Below the pieces are notes generated by a model. It was not told the DNA's origin. It made no database searches and saw only the letters and a list, made by a program, of their open reading frames with translations. Source: Neodontobutis hainanensis (Eukaryota > Chordata > Actinopteri > Gobiiformes > Odontobutidae). Taken from it: a stretch of 64,000 nucleotides of DNA. Positions 12,371 through 24,137 of this stretch are shown here, one piece after another. Position 1 is the stretch's first letter; every line of letters begins with the position of its first letter. Position numbers and translations under genes: made by a program. The stretch lies in contig JALDNG010000007.1 in assembly GCA_024349245.1 (NCBI GenBank), positions 1,853,501-1,917,500 of the forward strand. Direction: 5' to 3'.

Positions 12371-13060
12371 AGCATCTCTTTAGTATATGAAATACAAAAA
12401 ACAATCCCGCCAGAGTAGCTACTAGGAAAGGTACTTGCACGACCGGGCAGAGCTCTGAGCCGTGTTGTGCGCCGCACTCTGGCTTCACTTGGACTCAGTT
12501 CGCCTTAGGCCAGGTTACCCCTGCTTCCTCCCTGCATTGCCGCCCTCTTCGCCTTGCTGATTGCTCGTCTCTGTGTCCACAAAGCCGCCACAAACTGCTT
12601 CTGTGTGCTAGGATCCCCAGCAAGGAGCTGTGCTGGTTGCAGTCACCCCCATACTCCGTTGTCATCGACTCCCTGTTTCTCTTCCTCCGTGTTCCTTCTC
12701 CTTGTCTCGCACCGCCATAAAAATTCAAGTCACTCATAGTCACTCCCGCTAGTCTCCGTTCTCATTGGTTTCGGCCAAGCCTCTCTCATGGAACCCCTTA
12801 AAAGGTCCTTGAGCAAGGGCGCCGCCATACGGCGAAATAGAGCAATACAGAGAAGTGTTGACTCTTACTCCCTGCCATCAAATGATCAGCTGTTGCTCGT
12901 TTCTTTTGCCCGCACTGAGTCCGGGAAAAAAGCCTTTGTCCACACGGCTCCTTTTGCTTAGAATATGCTGCAGAAAGACTGGAAACTGACTGAGCTCTTG
13001 TACTTAAAACACTTTTAAAACTAAGCTGAAAGCAATGGAAACTGCCTCAATAATGTGCAA
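12371..13060. other. Intergenic stretch, unclassified
   Basis: Moderately GC-rich sequence with several C/T-rich tracts and short open frames but no recognisable protein. It may be the body of the repeat whose tail follows at 13061. Nothing firm can be said. Confidence 0.4.
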
Positions 13061-13205
13061 TTGTTTTTGATAACCTGTGTCATTTTAATGTTTCTTTGTA
13101 TGTTTATAAATGTATAAATGTTGTTGCCTCTTGGCCAGGACTCCCTTGAAAAATAAGTTTTTAATCTCAATGGGACTTTCCTGGTTAAATAAAGGTTAAA
13201 AAAAA
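13061..13205 (+). repeat. 3' tail of an unclassified teleost interspersed repeat
   Basis: Contains CTTGGCCAGGACTCCCTTGA, then TTTTTAATCTCAATGGGACT and TTCCTGGTTAAATAAAGGTT, ending in an A-rich tract. I know this tail as a common dispersed sequence in fish genomes. Its A-rich end suggests retroposition. Confidence 0.6.
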
Positions 13206-13519
13206 TAAAATACGGCTGTCCACCAGAGGGCTGGCTCCAAAAGCGGAATCTAAAGTGTATCATGTTAGGGCCTGGTGCTAATATGAGACTCTTTCTTGGA
13301 TGCCTGCCACTGTGATGGTGATTGGCTCCTGTTCAGGGAGGTTACTGTGGTCTGCTCTAAGATCCACTGTGCATCGCTGTTGTGTGATGCCTCCTTCGCC
13401 CATATACCTTTACAGTATTGTTGGTACATTAAGCCGATGCAGAGATGCTTTTACCAGATTATAGCTTAACAGCTAATTTCCATCTAGTCTGTTCACTCAC
13501 CAGGAACAGATTGACAATT

Positions 13520-13625
13520 GCACTATAAATGCATGTCTTTGGGTGGAGGGAGGAAGCCGAGAACCCTGAGAAAACCCACAGTAACACAGGGTGGACATGC
13601 AGACTCCTCACAGAAAGGGCGGAGT
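13520..13625 (+). repeat. Teleost interspersed repeat, truncated copy 2
   Basis: Matches the 3' half of the repeat at 7798-8095: ATGCATGTCTTTGGGTGG, then GAAAACCCACAGTAACAC and CATGCAGACTCCTCACAGAA. The 5' half is missing. Confidence 0.75.
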
Positions 13626-14870
13626 TGGCTGCGTAAGTTGAACTTGACCATGTCCTAAAACAGTACATCATTCCATGACTACACTCGTATGTATCTTTAT
13701 TTTTTTACTACAGAATGTATAATTATATGTCCACCCCAGTAGACACACTTACCTCTGCTCATTTTCCTGCCACAGAGTAGGGAAAAAAATGTGATGTCAG
13801 CAGGACAAATGACCTCATCTTAAAGTGGATTGTGCAATGACCATGGAATACATCAATTCTATTGGAATACAACAGGGTGGACAATCTTTAGTTTAGTTTA
13901 TACGTTCAAGCAAAAGAGGGGTTAAAAAAAAAGAAAACAATACAATAATTCCAAACAAAAGCTCTCATTGACCAAAAGGGTGTAGGCCGAAGTCTGAGAC
14001 TTATTGTTGCCTACCTCTTTTAAACATTCAATTAAAACACCACATAATACCATAAAACAAAACAAGACAGAAGAAACCGTAAGTAAAAAATAACCGTAAC
14101 TGAAAATATGAAAGTAAATTTTTTTTTTACCAAATTATTTTTAATATTACATTTCTAATTCATTATTGCCCATCAGTGTATGTTTTAATATATTTGTCTT
14201 ATTTATATTTTTTTAATTGTAGCAATGTTGCTGCACTTTTGTTATTGTCTATATAATTCCAAACAGTCACACCGCTTTGAGTGATAAACTGCCTTTTTAA
14301 GATGATGCGAACACACTGTACTTTTTAAATTACAAATTTTCCTTAAATTATACCCCCCTTCATGATTAGCAAATATTTCTTGAATGTTATTTGGGAGTTG
14401 ATACTTTCTAACTTTATATAATAATGTTATTAATTTGATTAAGGCTACTAGATTTAGAGTGTAGCAACCACTTGTATATGGGTGCATTGGGGACTTTTAT
14501 TTTGAAATGTGAAACGGCGTCCAACGAAAGCAAGGCAACTGTAAAAGGTTGGACTCTCGAATTTCTCATAAATTCAATATTTAAAGTTTGAACTATCGGT
14601 GTTAGATAGCTAGCTAGTTGTCATAACTATTTTTGAAGTTAGAAGTGCATAGACCTAGCTAAACGTCTAATAATATTACTAATAGGGAATTTTAGCTCAG
14701 TTGTGTCGGGGTGTATTCAGGTTAGCCACTAACTAACGTAACATTAGCTATAACGCTACACTGGTATAATGTCCGTTTTACAGGCGTTTTACCGCAACAA
14801 AAATCGAGCAACATAAATAAAGCCCGTTTTTAACACGACAAGACAGCGGTTGAACTTTGACCCACTTACT
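13626..14870. other. Intergenic, AT-rich, no gene seen
   Basis: No open frame with recognisable content on either strand. Homopolymer tracts (A at 13926, T at 14120) are present. The last 350 bp precede the dehydrogenase gene and may hold its promoter and a 5' UTR exon, but no clear core element was identified. Confidence 0.4.
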
Positions 14871-14913
14871 GCTTGTCATGTTGCCAATATACTTTATTGG
14901 CAACATGACAAGC
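14871..14913. repeat. Perfect 19-bp inverted repeat with 5-nt loop
   Basis: Left arm GCTTGTCATGTTGCCAATA (14871-14889), loop TACTT, right arm 14895-14913, its exact reverse complement. It ends 90 bp before the start codon of the dehydrogenase gene at 15004, so it is in the promoter, the 5' UTR or a 5' intron. Confidence 0.95.
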
Positions 14914-15003
14914 TTGCTACTTTGTTAATAATTTTATATTATAAATTATGGTGAAAGTTTTCAGGCCCAATGTTCTCATCTCTGCAGGTCTTGGTTTTGA
15001 GCC

Positions 15004-18000
15004 ATGTGGTTTTGCTCAGTCTTGAACCCACGAGTGGTTGGAAGTATAAGGCACAAGGTGCTATGTAGTCTTCCTCAATCACTCAGACATATCAGATCAG
15101 CCAGTGTATCGGTCACTATAAGTAAATCAGTCAGAAAATATGACAAAGAGACACCAGTGGAGGGCTGTCTGCCATTTTCCAAAGCCAAAATAGGATCTTT
15201 CTTTCAAGAGAGACCAGTACTGAAGAACCCATTTCTTGAGGATGCACTGCTCAGAGGATATCTGAGCAGGAACCTGCCACAAGAGGTGAATTGCCTATTT
15301 AGGAAGTGTTGCATAATTTCATAAGTTATGTTATAGTGATAAACGTTTTGCTTTTACAGCCTGTTCTTTCAGATTTGCATGCATTTGGTGAGCGTGTGGC
15401 AAATGAAGTGGATGGTTGGGGCAGAGATTGTGAGGTCTCTCCTCCAAGTCTGATACAGTTTGACTCCTGGGGCCGTAGAGTGGACTACATTCAGACTTCT
15501 ACAGCCTGGAAACAAATGAAAGATTTATCAGCACAAGAAGGCCTGGTTTCTATTGGCTATGAGAGACATTATGGCGAGTGGAGGTTAGGCAAAGGTTTTA
15601 CCTGACAGTCTTTAATAATGTTGTCCCAAATTAAACATAGTTCTGTGTGTGTTTTAGTCGGGTATATCAAATGAGCAAGTTATACATTTTCTCTCCATCT
15701 TCTGGACTTTACACTTGTCCTCTGGCCATGACTGATGGAGCTGCTAAGGTCATTCAGGTGTGTAATAATGGCTTTTTTATTTATCTATTTTTTTATTGTG
15801 TAGTTTTAAAGGGATAGTTTAGTATTTTGTCAGTGTGGTTCTATTACACACTTGGATTTCTAATTTCTTCTCTATTGTACATAGGTGTTGGCTCAGTGGA
15901 AAATGCACATTAATTGTTTAAAGCATTGAACTACTTAAATTTTTTAATTTTTGAAATATGTGGTCCTTAGAAGATATTTGACCCATACATGTTGCTGAGA
16001 AATTGTCCTGGTTTAGGTCTTGACAAACCTTTAAAAAACGTTTTATTAGCTTCTCTTTGCTTCTCAGAAGTGGGAGATAGATAACAAGCAACTTTCCCTA
16101 AATATTCCTTTAACAAAATACATAACTATCCCAAATGATATGACAATAAATAATCATCACTATGTCTACTTAATATAAGGAGCCACAATTTCTGACACAA
16201 GTCCTTAGGTGTTTCTTGGCCAGTAGATGAAGCTTACAATAGGTTGACCACTCGTCGGCCTGAACATTTCTGGACGTCTGGACAGTGGATGACTGAGAGA
16301 CAGGGAGGATCTGATGTGGGTCAGTGAAAACCCCTCTTGTTTGTCCTGTTAAACGCAGGAAAACTATGTTTTGTTATTAATAGTATGCTTGTTATTCTCA
16401 TGTTTTAAAATTTCTTAAATTTTTTTTTCTCATGTCTTCCATAGGAAATGGCACAGAGACAGTGGCTGTTCCTCAAACAGATGGTTCATACAAGTTATAT
16501 GGTTACAAGTGGTTCACCTCAGCAACAGATGCTGACATGACTCTTACACTCGCCAGAGTGCAAGATACAACAGGAGCAACAATACCGGTGCACTGCATGC
16601 TTTTTACTTGCAACATCTAACGTTCAGTGCAATGTGTGCAATGTCTTACTAATTATATTACTGCACACTTAATCAATGCAGGGTAGTCGAGGACTGTCTT
16701 TGTTTTATGCGGAGGTGAGTCGGGATGAGAATGGTCAGCTGAATGGTCTAGAGGTGCAGAGACTGAAGGACAAGCTGGGCACTAGACAGATGCCTACAGC
16801 TGAGCTACTGCTTGATGGTCTGCCAGCACACAGGGTTAGTTACTATGAGGGCCTCCAACCTTAAAGCAATGCAATGTAACCTTTAACCTGAAATGGGGGG
16901 CTACCCTAGCTTAGTTGGTGGAACACTAGCAAATACGCAAAAACACAGGAGACCAGGTTCAAATACTGGAGGTCATTTGCCCAATGTCATCACCCTCTTT
17001 CTCTTGCCTAGTTTCCTGTCAACCTACTGTCCACTATCAATCAATTTTACTTTTTGATCACACTGTACAGCTAGTTTGAGTTACAGTATATTCCACAATG
17101 TAAAGCTAAGTCCCACTAGCTTCTCATCAACACGTATCTTGTTAAAATCCATCACATTAAGACCAAATTACATCCCAACCTGGTGACAGTCATGCATTTT
17201 TCAGTTGTTAAATTGTACTAATAGTAGTAATACCAAATAATTTTTCTTAACACAAAATTAATAATTTTGTTTTCTGTATAAACAGCTTTCTGAAGAAGGA
17301 AGAGGTGTAGCATCTATTGCAAACATGCTTACAATAACCAGAATTCACAACAGTGTCTCTGCAGCCGCAGCAATGAGAAGGCAAGATAAGATATATAATG
17401 CCTCTGTGCATCTTCGGTCTGAAATACTATTAACATAAAACACGTGTCATTGTAATATCTGTTTTCAGGGTTGTTCAGCTTGCTCGTGACTATGCTACTC
17501 GACGCATAGCTTTTGGCAGGATCCTTAAAGACCACCCACTTCACATGCAGACTCTTGCTAGAATGGAGGTAATAAGGCTGTCATGATCAAACAATACTAA
17601 AGTGCTCATTATTACGTTGGCGTAATAATTTACGTACCGTTTGCTTTTTTTTCAGGTAGAAACTCGTGGAGCTTTTCTCTTAGTTATGGATGTGTGCCGT
17701 CTTTTGGGCCGAGTGGAAAGTGGCATTGCAACAGAACTTGAGACACACCTCCTACGTCTTTTGACACCTGTAGTTAAATTGTACACTGGAAAACAGGTAT
17801 ATCTTTCACACATACATGTACATATAACATGCATAAAATGGATAGGCACAAATATCTGATCTTGCAGTAAAATATGTCCACACGACACTCGCTTGTCCTG
17901 TTCCTGCTCTGTTCACTTCTACTGCTGATTTATGTGTTGACACGGGGACACACAGAGCAGGAGAAAGAGGTGGAAGTGACACAGACTTGCCCGCTCAGGG

Positions 18001-19161
18001 GATCCCATTGTTCGCCTTAAAGGGTCATTTGATAGATTTGGTATGTTTGTGAACGTTGTGGCGTCCTCCTCTAAACACAGCAAATTTTGGAATTACTTTG
18101 AATAAAATAATCAGCTTGTTGTGTACAAACTTTGTCAAGTGAAACAATAGCAAACACTGTTTAATTTTCAACTACAAAACACAGAATGTAGCATGTAACT
18201 TTGTTGACTATTTACTGTATACCCTATTCGCTGGTTTGTGTTGTTTTGTTTAAAATTGAAAATTGTTATGTTTTAGGCCGTGGCTGTGGTGTCTGAGGGA
18301 TTAGAAAGCTTTGGTGGACAGGGCTACATTGAAGATACTGGGTTGCCTGGACTTCTTCGTGATGCACAGGTGATTGTTGACTCAAAAATAAAACATCTTT
18401 ACGTATTTCACAGATATTGATTGTCTGTTATTTCTCAGGTGTTGAGCATTTGGGAAGGTACTACAAATGTCCTGTCTCTGGATGTGCTCCGCTGTGTGGC
18501 TCGAAGCACAGGAATGGTTTTTCATGCTTACTTTACCCAGACTAAGGTAACAGACAATCCTGTCAAACAGGTTCAAAAAAAGAGAAGAATGCAATCCATG
18601 CAATACTTTTGTTTTCTTGGCAGTCCCTTCTTGCTGGTGGATCCTGTGTTTCCACATTATCTCCAGCAGTAAGAGCAGTAGAGTGTGCTCTCTCTCAATT
18701 CGAGCTATTGGTTCAAGAAGCAGCAACCAAGGACCCCAGCTATCTTGAACTGGCAGCACGAGACCTAGCATATAGTCTAGCTCGTATCTACACAGGTATA
18801 AAATACTTGTCCAGCCAAATCACGCAAAATACATTACATCAATCTTTACAATGTGAATGTTCACAGGTGCCCTTCTCATTGATCACGCAGCTTGGAAAGG
18901 AGCATCTCCTGCAGATACCTATACTGCTCTGAGGTATAATAAAATATTTAATAATATAAAATTTATATGAATTAAGTGAATACATACTTAATATCTGTTT
19001 GTATACTTACTTAATATCTTAATAGCATGTTTGTATTTTCTTTCAGGTGGTGTGAACAGGATTTGTGTCCTGTGGCAACTAACCAAGAAAAAAGCTGGTA
19101 CAACCCCAGCACTCCATATAATGATGCAGAGCTAGTGTATGGACAGCAAAATGACCACTAA
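15004..19161 (+). CDS. AidB/ACDH-11-like acyl-CoA dehydrogenase family protein, 636 aa
   Basis: FAD-dependent acyl-CoA dehydrogenase fold of the AidB branch; the substrate is unknown, though C. elegans ACDH-11 binds medium/long acyl chains. Exons: 15004-15285, 15360-15583, 15658-15757, 16202-16319, 16445-16587, 16682-16834, 17286-17380, 17469-17568, 17656-17796, 18277-18369, 18439-18546, 18624-18795, 18867-18933, 19047-19161 (1911 nt, in frame). Hallmarks are YTCPLAMTDGAA, FWTSGQWMTERQGGSDVG (flavin/substrate loop), YKWFTSATDADM, ARDYATRRIAFG and the C-terminal helix motif VLSIWEGTTNVLSLDVLR. The Arg-rich N-terminus (residues 1-40, few acids) suggests mitochondrial import, which is inference. 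The exon at 16202 must use the AG at 16200-16201; the AG at 16207-16208 would give an in-frame stop. The intron after 17380 has a GC donor. This is not ACAD11 proper: there is no phosphotransferase domain. Confidence 0.92.
16895..17045 (+). repeat. tRNA-derived SINE in dehydrogenase intron
   Basis: Pol III-like boxes: TAGCTTAGTTGGTGGAAC (A box) and GGTTCAAATACTGG (B box, about 16956), followed by a pyrimidine-rich body (CACCCTCTTTCTCTTGCC) typical of fish SINEs. It lies in the intron 16835-17285. Confidence 0.7.
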
Positions 19162-19259
19162 GCCTTCATTGTATAGTTAACTTTTTATGAATGAACACTC
19201 TTATTTGTATAGAAATGTTTAATTTTTGATCTTGGATAGTTTTATAATGTTTAGTTTAT

Positions 19260-19265
19260 AATAAA
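19260..19265 (+). terminator. Poly(A) signal of the dehydrogenase gene
   Basis: AATAAA 99 bp downstream of the stop codon at 19159-19161, followed by a T/G-rich stretch. It implies a very short 3' UTR. Confidence 0.8.
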
Positions 19266-19336
19266 GCAATTGTCTGATGATTTATTTTGTTAACGTTTGC
19301 TTTCTAGTAACTGTATCCTTAGTTTTTGACTGGTCA

Positions 19337-19696
19337 ATGAGCGGAACACTGCAAATTCGGAGTTTAAGAGTGGTTCGTGAACACGGCATGTTCGGAAAAC
19401 AACGGGCGGAGTTAGACGTTCAAGGTGTACGATTGGTACGGAGTGGATACTTGCATGAGCTAAATGTGGAAATCTCGGGCTGCAAGAACTACAGGCTTGA
19501 CCAACCGGTTAACTCGACGTGTTTTGCGCTGCCTGTTTTTCTGTTATGTATCGCTAAATCAGCAAAGCGATCAATTCTCCGCAGCGCCACAATGAAAGCA
19601 GTTCCGGGGAAAAAAACATTAACCTACATGACGAAATCTGGTGTTTTTGATGCTTTTTTGTCTTTAAAATGTCGTCCTGTCAGTGGGCTCTTATAA
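19337..19696 (+). other. Open frame of 119 codons upstream of slc8b1, unknown
   Basis: The frame starts MSGTLQIRSLRVVREHG and stays open from an upstream ATG at 19277 as well. It has one hydrophobic stretch (ALPVFLLCIA) and basic surroundings. I recognise no family. It lies between the dehydrogenase poly(A) signal and the first slc8b1 codon, so it falls in the slc8b1 promoter or 5' leader. It could be chance, an upstream ORF, or part of an alternative slc8b1 N-terminus; no in-frame join to slc8b1 exon 2 giving a signal peptide was found. Confidence 0.25.
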
Positions 19697-19745
19697 GTTC
19701 AGGAAGATTACTGACGATATAACCAAGACCTAAACAAGACTAGCC

Positions 19746-22700
19746 ATGATGTCCGAAAACACTAAGGTTTGTGAGAAAGCAAGTAAAATTAGCATGTTTA
19801 CTTTTTCTTAACTGTAGTACAGTAGCCTTTGTTCCATTTTGTGTTTACTTATATCTGTGTCTCTTGTTCTCTCTAAATCTACTCAACCTCAAACTATATT
19901 ATATAAATTAAAATGTTTTATTGGTATCACTTCCTGTGTTCTGTCATTGTGTCACTTTGATTGCATTAAGTGCCAAGACTAGTCTATGGCAATAGTATTT
20001 AAAGTGAACCAGTGGCTCATATATTACACTGTAAAAGGACCCAATAGCTTACTGTAAACACTGGTATACTCTATCCTATCCTACATTATTTGTTACTATG
20101 AAGGCCAAGACTGACAATAAGCAGTGACAGCTGGCTGTACATTAAATTGTATTTGTATTTATTTTTTTGTTGTTGCTTTAGTGTGATTTAGTGATGAGGT
20201 TGAATGCCAGTGACCGCTGCCTCTTTGTGAAGAACACATCAGATTGTCAGGTGGAAGACTGCTTTATCAACTACCTGGATGTGGCCTTCTGTCTATTGGC
20301 CGTCAACCTTACTCCTCTGGCCATCACTCTCTGTGTAAGCCCATAGTGTGCATGTCAGTGTCAGTGTGTCTGCGATGAAACCATGCAGTTCAGTAGCCAC
20401 AAGTAATAACATGATATAAGGAAAAAATTCTAAATGGCATACTGTGTGTGTTTTATAAATTACCATTAAAAATATCACTAGTCAAACTTTCATGGTTTGT
20501 GGCTATTTATTTGTCAGGAAGACATGCTATAAATGGAAATGTGCCGTTACTGCTGTAGTCAGAACAAATTTAAGTTTTCATTTTGTGTTTTGATTTTCCA
20601 CAGATTTTATGGCTGATATTTTTGTTCATAATTCTTGGACTCACTGCATCTAAATTGTAAGTTTAATTTGTTTGGTCTTTACAAGTAGCACTTATTCATT
20701 TCCCCTCATTAGTTTCAGCTCCACATTCTCACTTTCACTCCCTGCACCCTAACCCAGAAGCCAGCTTTCAAAGTCACATGAAAACAGTCATGTGATGGAA
20801 GTTATTGTTTTGCATGATTTGGACTTCTGCTTTTCTACTTCAATGACACTCACTTTTCACTGTACTTTTACAGTATATAGGTTGTTTGAGAATCTAAAAA
20901 TCACTTTTTTATTTTTATTATATTTTATTTATCTCTTTGTCAACAGTTTCTGTCCCAATCTGTCTGCCATCTCTACCAGTCTGCACCTCACTCACACTGT
21001 GGCTGTATCCTTTGTTTATCTAATCTTTGGATCTGGGTATTTTGCCTCTATCACACAGTCCAATTACAGTGTATATTGTTCTTTACTCTTTAATCCTACA
21101 ATTTTTAAGGCCTTTGCTGCATTATCACTAATTTATATAAATTGTGGCCTTAACTGTCATTTTGTGCTGAGGGTGTGACATTGTTGGCCCTTGGAAATGG
21201 AGCCCCCGATATCTTTAGTGCAATGGCAGCTTTCTCCCATCCACACACTGCTGGACTGGCTGTTGGAGCTTTATTTGGTGGGTGCAGCTTTTCCTAAGAC
21301 TCTACATCAACAAATCAAACATTTTGATTTTCAATGTATGGTATCTTTCTCTTTGCCTTTCTCTGTAGGAGCTGGCATTTTTGTTACTACAGTTGTTGCT
21401 GGCAGTGTGGCACTAGTGAAGCCTTTCGCTATGGCATCACGGCCCTTTCTTCGTGATGTGATCTTTTATATGGCAGCAGTCTTTTGGACCTTTGTCATTT
21501 TATACAGAGGGACCATTTCACTTGGGGAGACACTGGGTACATGCCAACACATTCATAACTTAACAGTTTATATACAAGTCAATTACACTATAGTATGCAC
21601 AAGAGGTCTTGCACGTGACTACATATTTTGTATTGGTTATCTTGATTTTAGGATACCTGAGCCTCTATGTGGTGTATGTACTGACAGTAATTGTCAGTGC
21701 CTGTATCTACAATCGGCAGAAGCGTTCATTAAACTTAAATGTCCAGACAGTTGCACCTGTGCCAGGTCAGAAACACATAGCAATCCTCTCTGGTTATTTT
21801 TTTAAAAAAAGTAGTACTATTAACATTTTATGTCTTTTAATAGAACTTGAGTCATCTGACTCATCTGATGACATACCTTGTTTAAATTCCAGGGCCATTG
21901 ATCAGGAATATGGTAGGAAACTTTACTAAGCATTTACAATGGAGAAACATGCACCATAGTTTAAACCCATAAACAAATGTTTTCAGAGACGGAGTACAGA
22001 CCACTTCTTCCGTATACTGAGTCCACAAGCCATATCCTGCTCTGCTCTATCAATCCCATAGATGGTAGGAAGTGGAGGAGAAAGCCTTGGAAATGGAGAG
22101 CATTTAAAACATTGAAGGTAAAACTGAATCTACTGATAAAAGCATCTGCTTAAGAGACTAGGCTGAAACATTCTGATGTATGTTTATTCCCCAGACACCT
22201 TTAGAGTTCCTGCTCCTGCTCTGTATTCCTGTAGTCGATCCTGATAAAGAAGACAAGAACTGGCGACGCCCACTCAACTGCCTTCACCTGATCACCGCTC
22301 CACTGATGTGTGTCCTCACTTTCCAGTCTGGAGCATGTGGGTTCCCGTTTCCAAAATCACATTTAACTTCATTAGGTTTGGACCATATATAATACATTGT
22401 TAATCTATTTAATCAAACACTTTCTTTTTCATTTTAGATGGAGGCTATATGATAGAAGGGCAGTTCCCCATCTGGCTTCTGACTTTGCTTTTGGGCCTTT
22501 TCTTGTCTGCAATAGTTTTTTGCACTACCACCAATGAATGTCCTCCCAGATACCATTCAGCAAGTGATTTTAAACCATATTTACTAAACATTATTTCATC
22601 CTTTCACAGTAAGAATAGATTTTTTTTCTCCTACAGATTTTTTCTGTTTTGGGTTTTGTGGCCAGTGCAGTATTGATTAGTGCTGCAGCTTCTGAAGTTG

Positions 22701-23385
22701 TCAGTCTTTTGCACATGCTCGGTGTGGTGCTGAGTCTTAGCAGCACAGTACTGGGACTGACTCTGTTGGCTTGGGGTAATAGCATTGGAGGTAATTTGTT
22801 TAGTTTTCAACCTAAAAGCTATTCCAACTATACTTGAAATATATAATATTTGCATTTCTATTTTCAGACTGTTTCTCTGACATCACCTTGGCCAAGCAAG
22901 GTTATCCACGTATGGCCATATCTGCCTGCTTTGGAGGAATCATTTTCAGTATCCTAGTATGATAATGATTATTTAAAATATTAGCTACTACTTTACTTCT
23001 CAGATATTTCCTTAACTCAAATGTCACCAGACATGGTGTTCGGGGTGGGCTTAGGATGTCTAGTGCAGAGGATAGAAAAACATGCTGAAGCGCAGGTATT
23101 CAAAACCTAATATCTTGCATAACTACACTACCTTTACAGCAGTGGTTTACAATGAGGAGGTTTAGAGCTGATGAAAAATGTTTGCTTACCCCACAGATTG
23201 AACTGGAGGGTTCACTGACATGGGTTCTTGCAGCATCTCTGGGTTTGTCTCTGGCCTTGTCATTCATCATCGTGCCACTGAAAAAGTTCCATGTGGGTCG
23301 AGCGTACGGAGTATTCCTCCTAATCTTCTATTTGATTTTTCTTTTAGTTGCACTTCTCACTGAGTTTCATGTTATTAAGTTTTAA
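19746..23385 (+). CDS. slc8b1: slc8b1 (NCLX): mitochondrial Na+(Li+)/Ca2+ exchanger, 541 aa
   Basis: Exports Ca2+ from the mitochondrial matrix in exchange for Na+ or Li+. Exons: 19746-19766, 20182-20334, 20604-20656, 20947-21004, 21172-21277, 21369-21536, 21652-21765, 21844-21912, 21987-22117, 22195-22336, 22438-22559, 22637-22790, 22868-22948, 23031-23095, 23197-23385 (1626 nt). Both ion-binding alpha repeats are intact: FCPNLSAIS then ALGNGAPDIFSAM (alpha-1), and LLAWGNSIGDCFSDITLA (alpha-2). The Cys-rich N-terminal segment CDLVMRLNASDRC, the loop PVVDPDKEDKNWRRPLNC and C-terminal LLTEFHVIKF match human NCLX. The first exon is uncertain: the model codes only seven residues (MMSENTK) and lacks the leader seen in human. 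The intron after 22559 has a GC donor (GCAAGT), required by frame. Confidence 0.94.
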
Positions 23386-24104
23386 CAGAAAAGGCCAGTC
23401 TTTGAAAAACAAAGAGCTAAGGTTATGCTAATGTCATATTTGTTTACTGTTCATTGTGTGTACTACAAAGCCCTCCACTGGAGAGCCTGACTGGTAAACA
23501 GGGAACGTACTTAAATTGAGCTTTAACTCAACCTAAAAAGAGAAAATGAAGGTTGTAATAATTACCTTTGTAACATAATGAAGAATGTTAAATCACTGTG
23601 ATAAGCCACTTGGGGAAAAATGTTCAGTTTTTGTTTGTGGTGCATATTACACACCTATCACGACTGCACTATGGTGGGTTTATTAAAATTTGTTATCAAC
23701 TCAAATACCTTACAAAATGTTATAAAAGAAATATTTTCAGATGTTAGTTTAGTCTTGCCAACTTGATTGATGTACTCAATCTGTTAATAATTGTCAGTAT
23801 GTTGTTAACCTAAGGCTTTGGGTATAAATTTTACAAGGTTTACACAAGGTCATAAATATAGTACAGTATATGCACCCAACTGTTGTACAGCCTCTGAAAC
23901 AGCAGCGTCTTACAGAATGGCCAAAGGAGAACCATATTTCTCTGGCTCCACAACAGATCTGCACAGTGTCCAACAGTCAGACAAAATCCTGGAACCACCG
24001 CGTGTCTGTCATATCAGTCCAGTTAGCCCAAAATAATATTCCCAGTGAGGCAATAAACTGTAGATCACCTGGAGTGTTAAGTTCTTCACATTAAACAATG
24101 CATA

Positions 24105-24110
24105 AATAAA
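24105..24110 (+). terminator. Poly(A) signal candidate of slc8b1
   Basis: AATAAA 720 bp after the slc8b1 stop and 28 bp before the tpcn1 stop codon (24138-24140, opposite strand). The two convergent transcripts are therefore likely to overlap at their 3' ends. Confidence 0.6.
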
Positions 24111-24137
24111 GTTGCTTAAGTAAGTACCACTTTTGCA

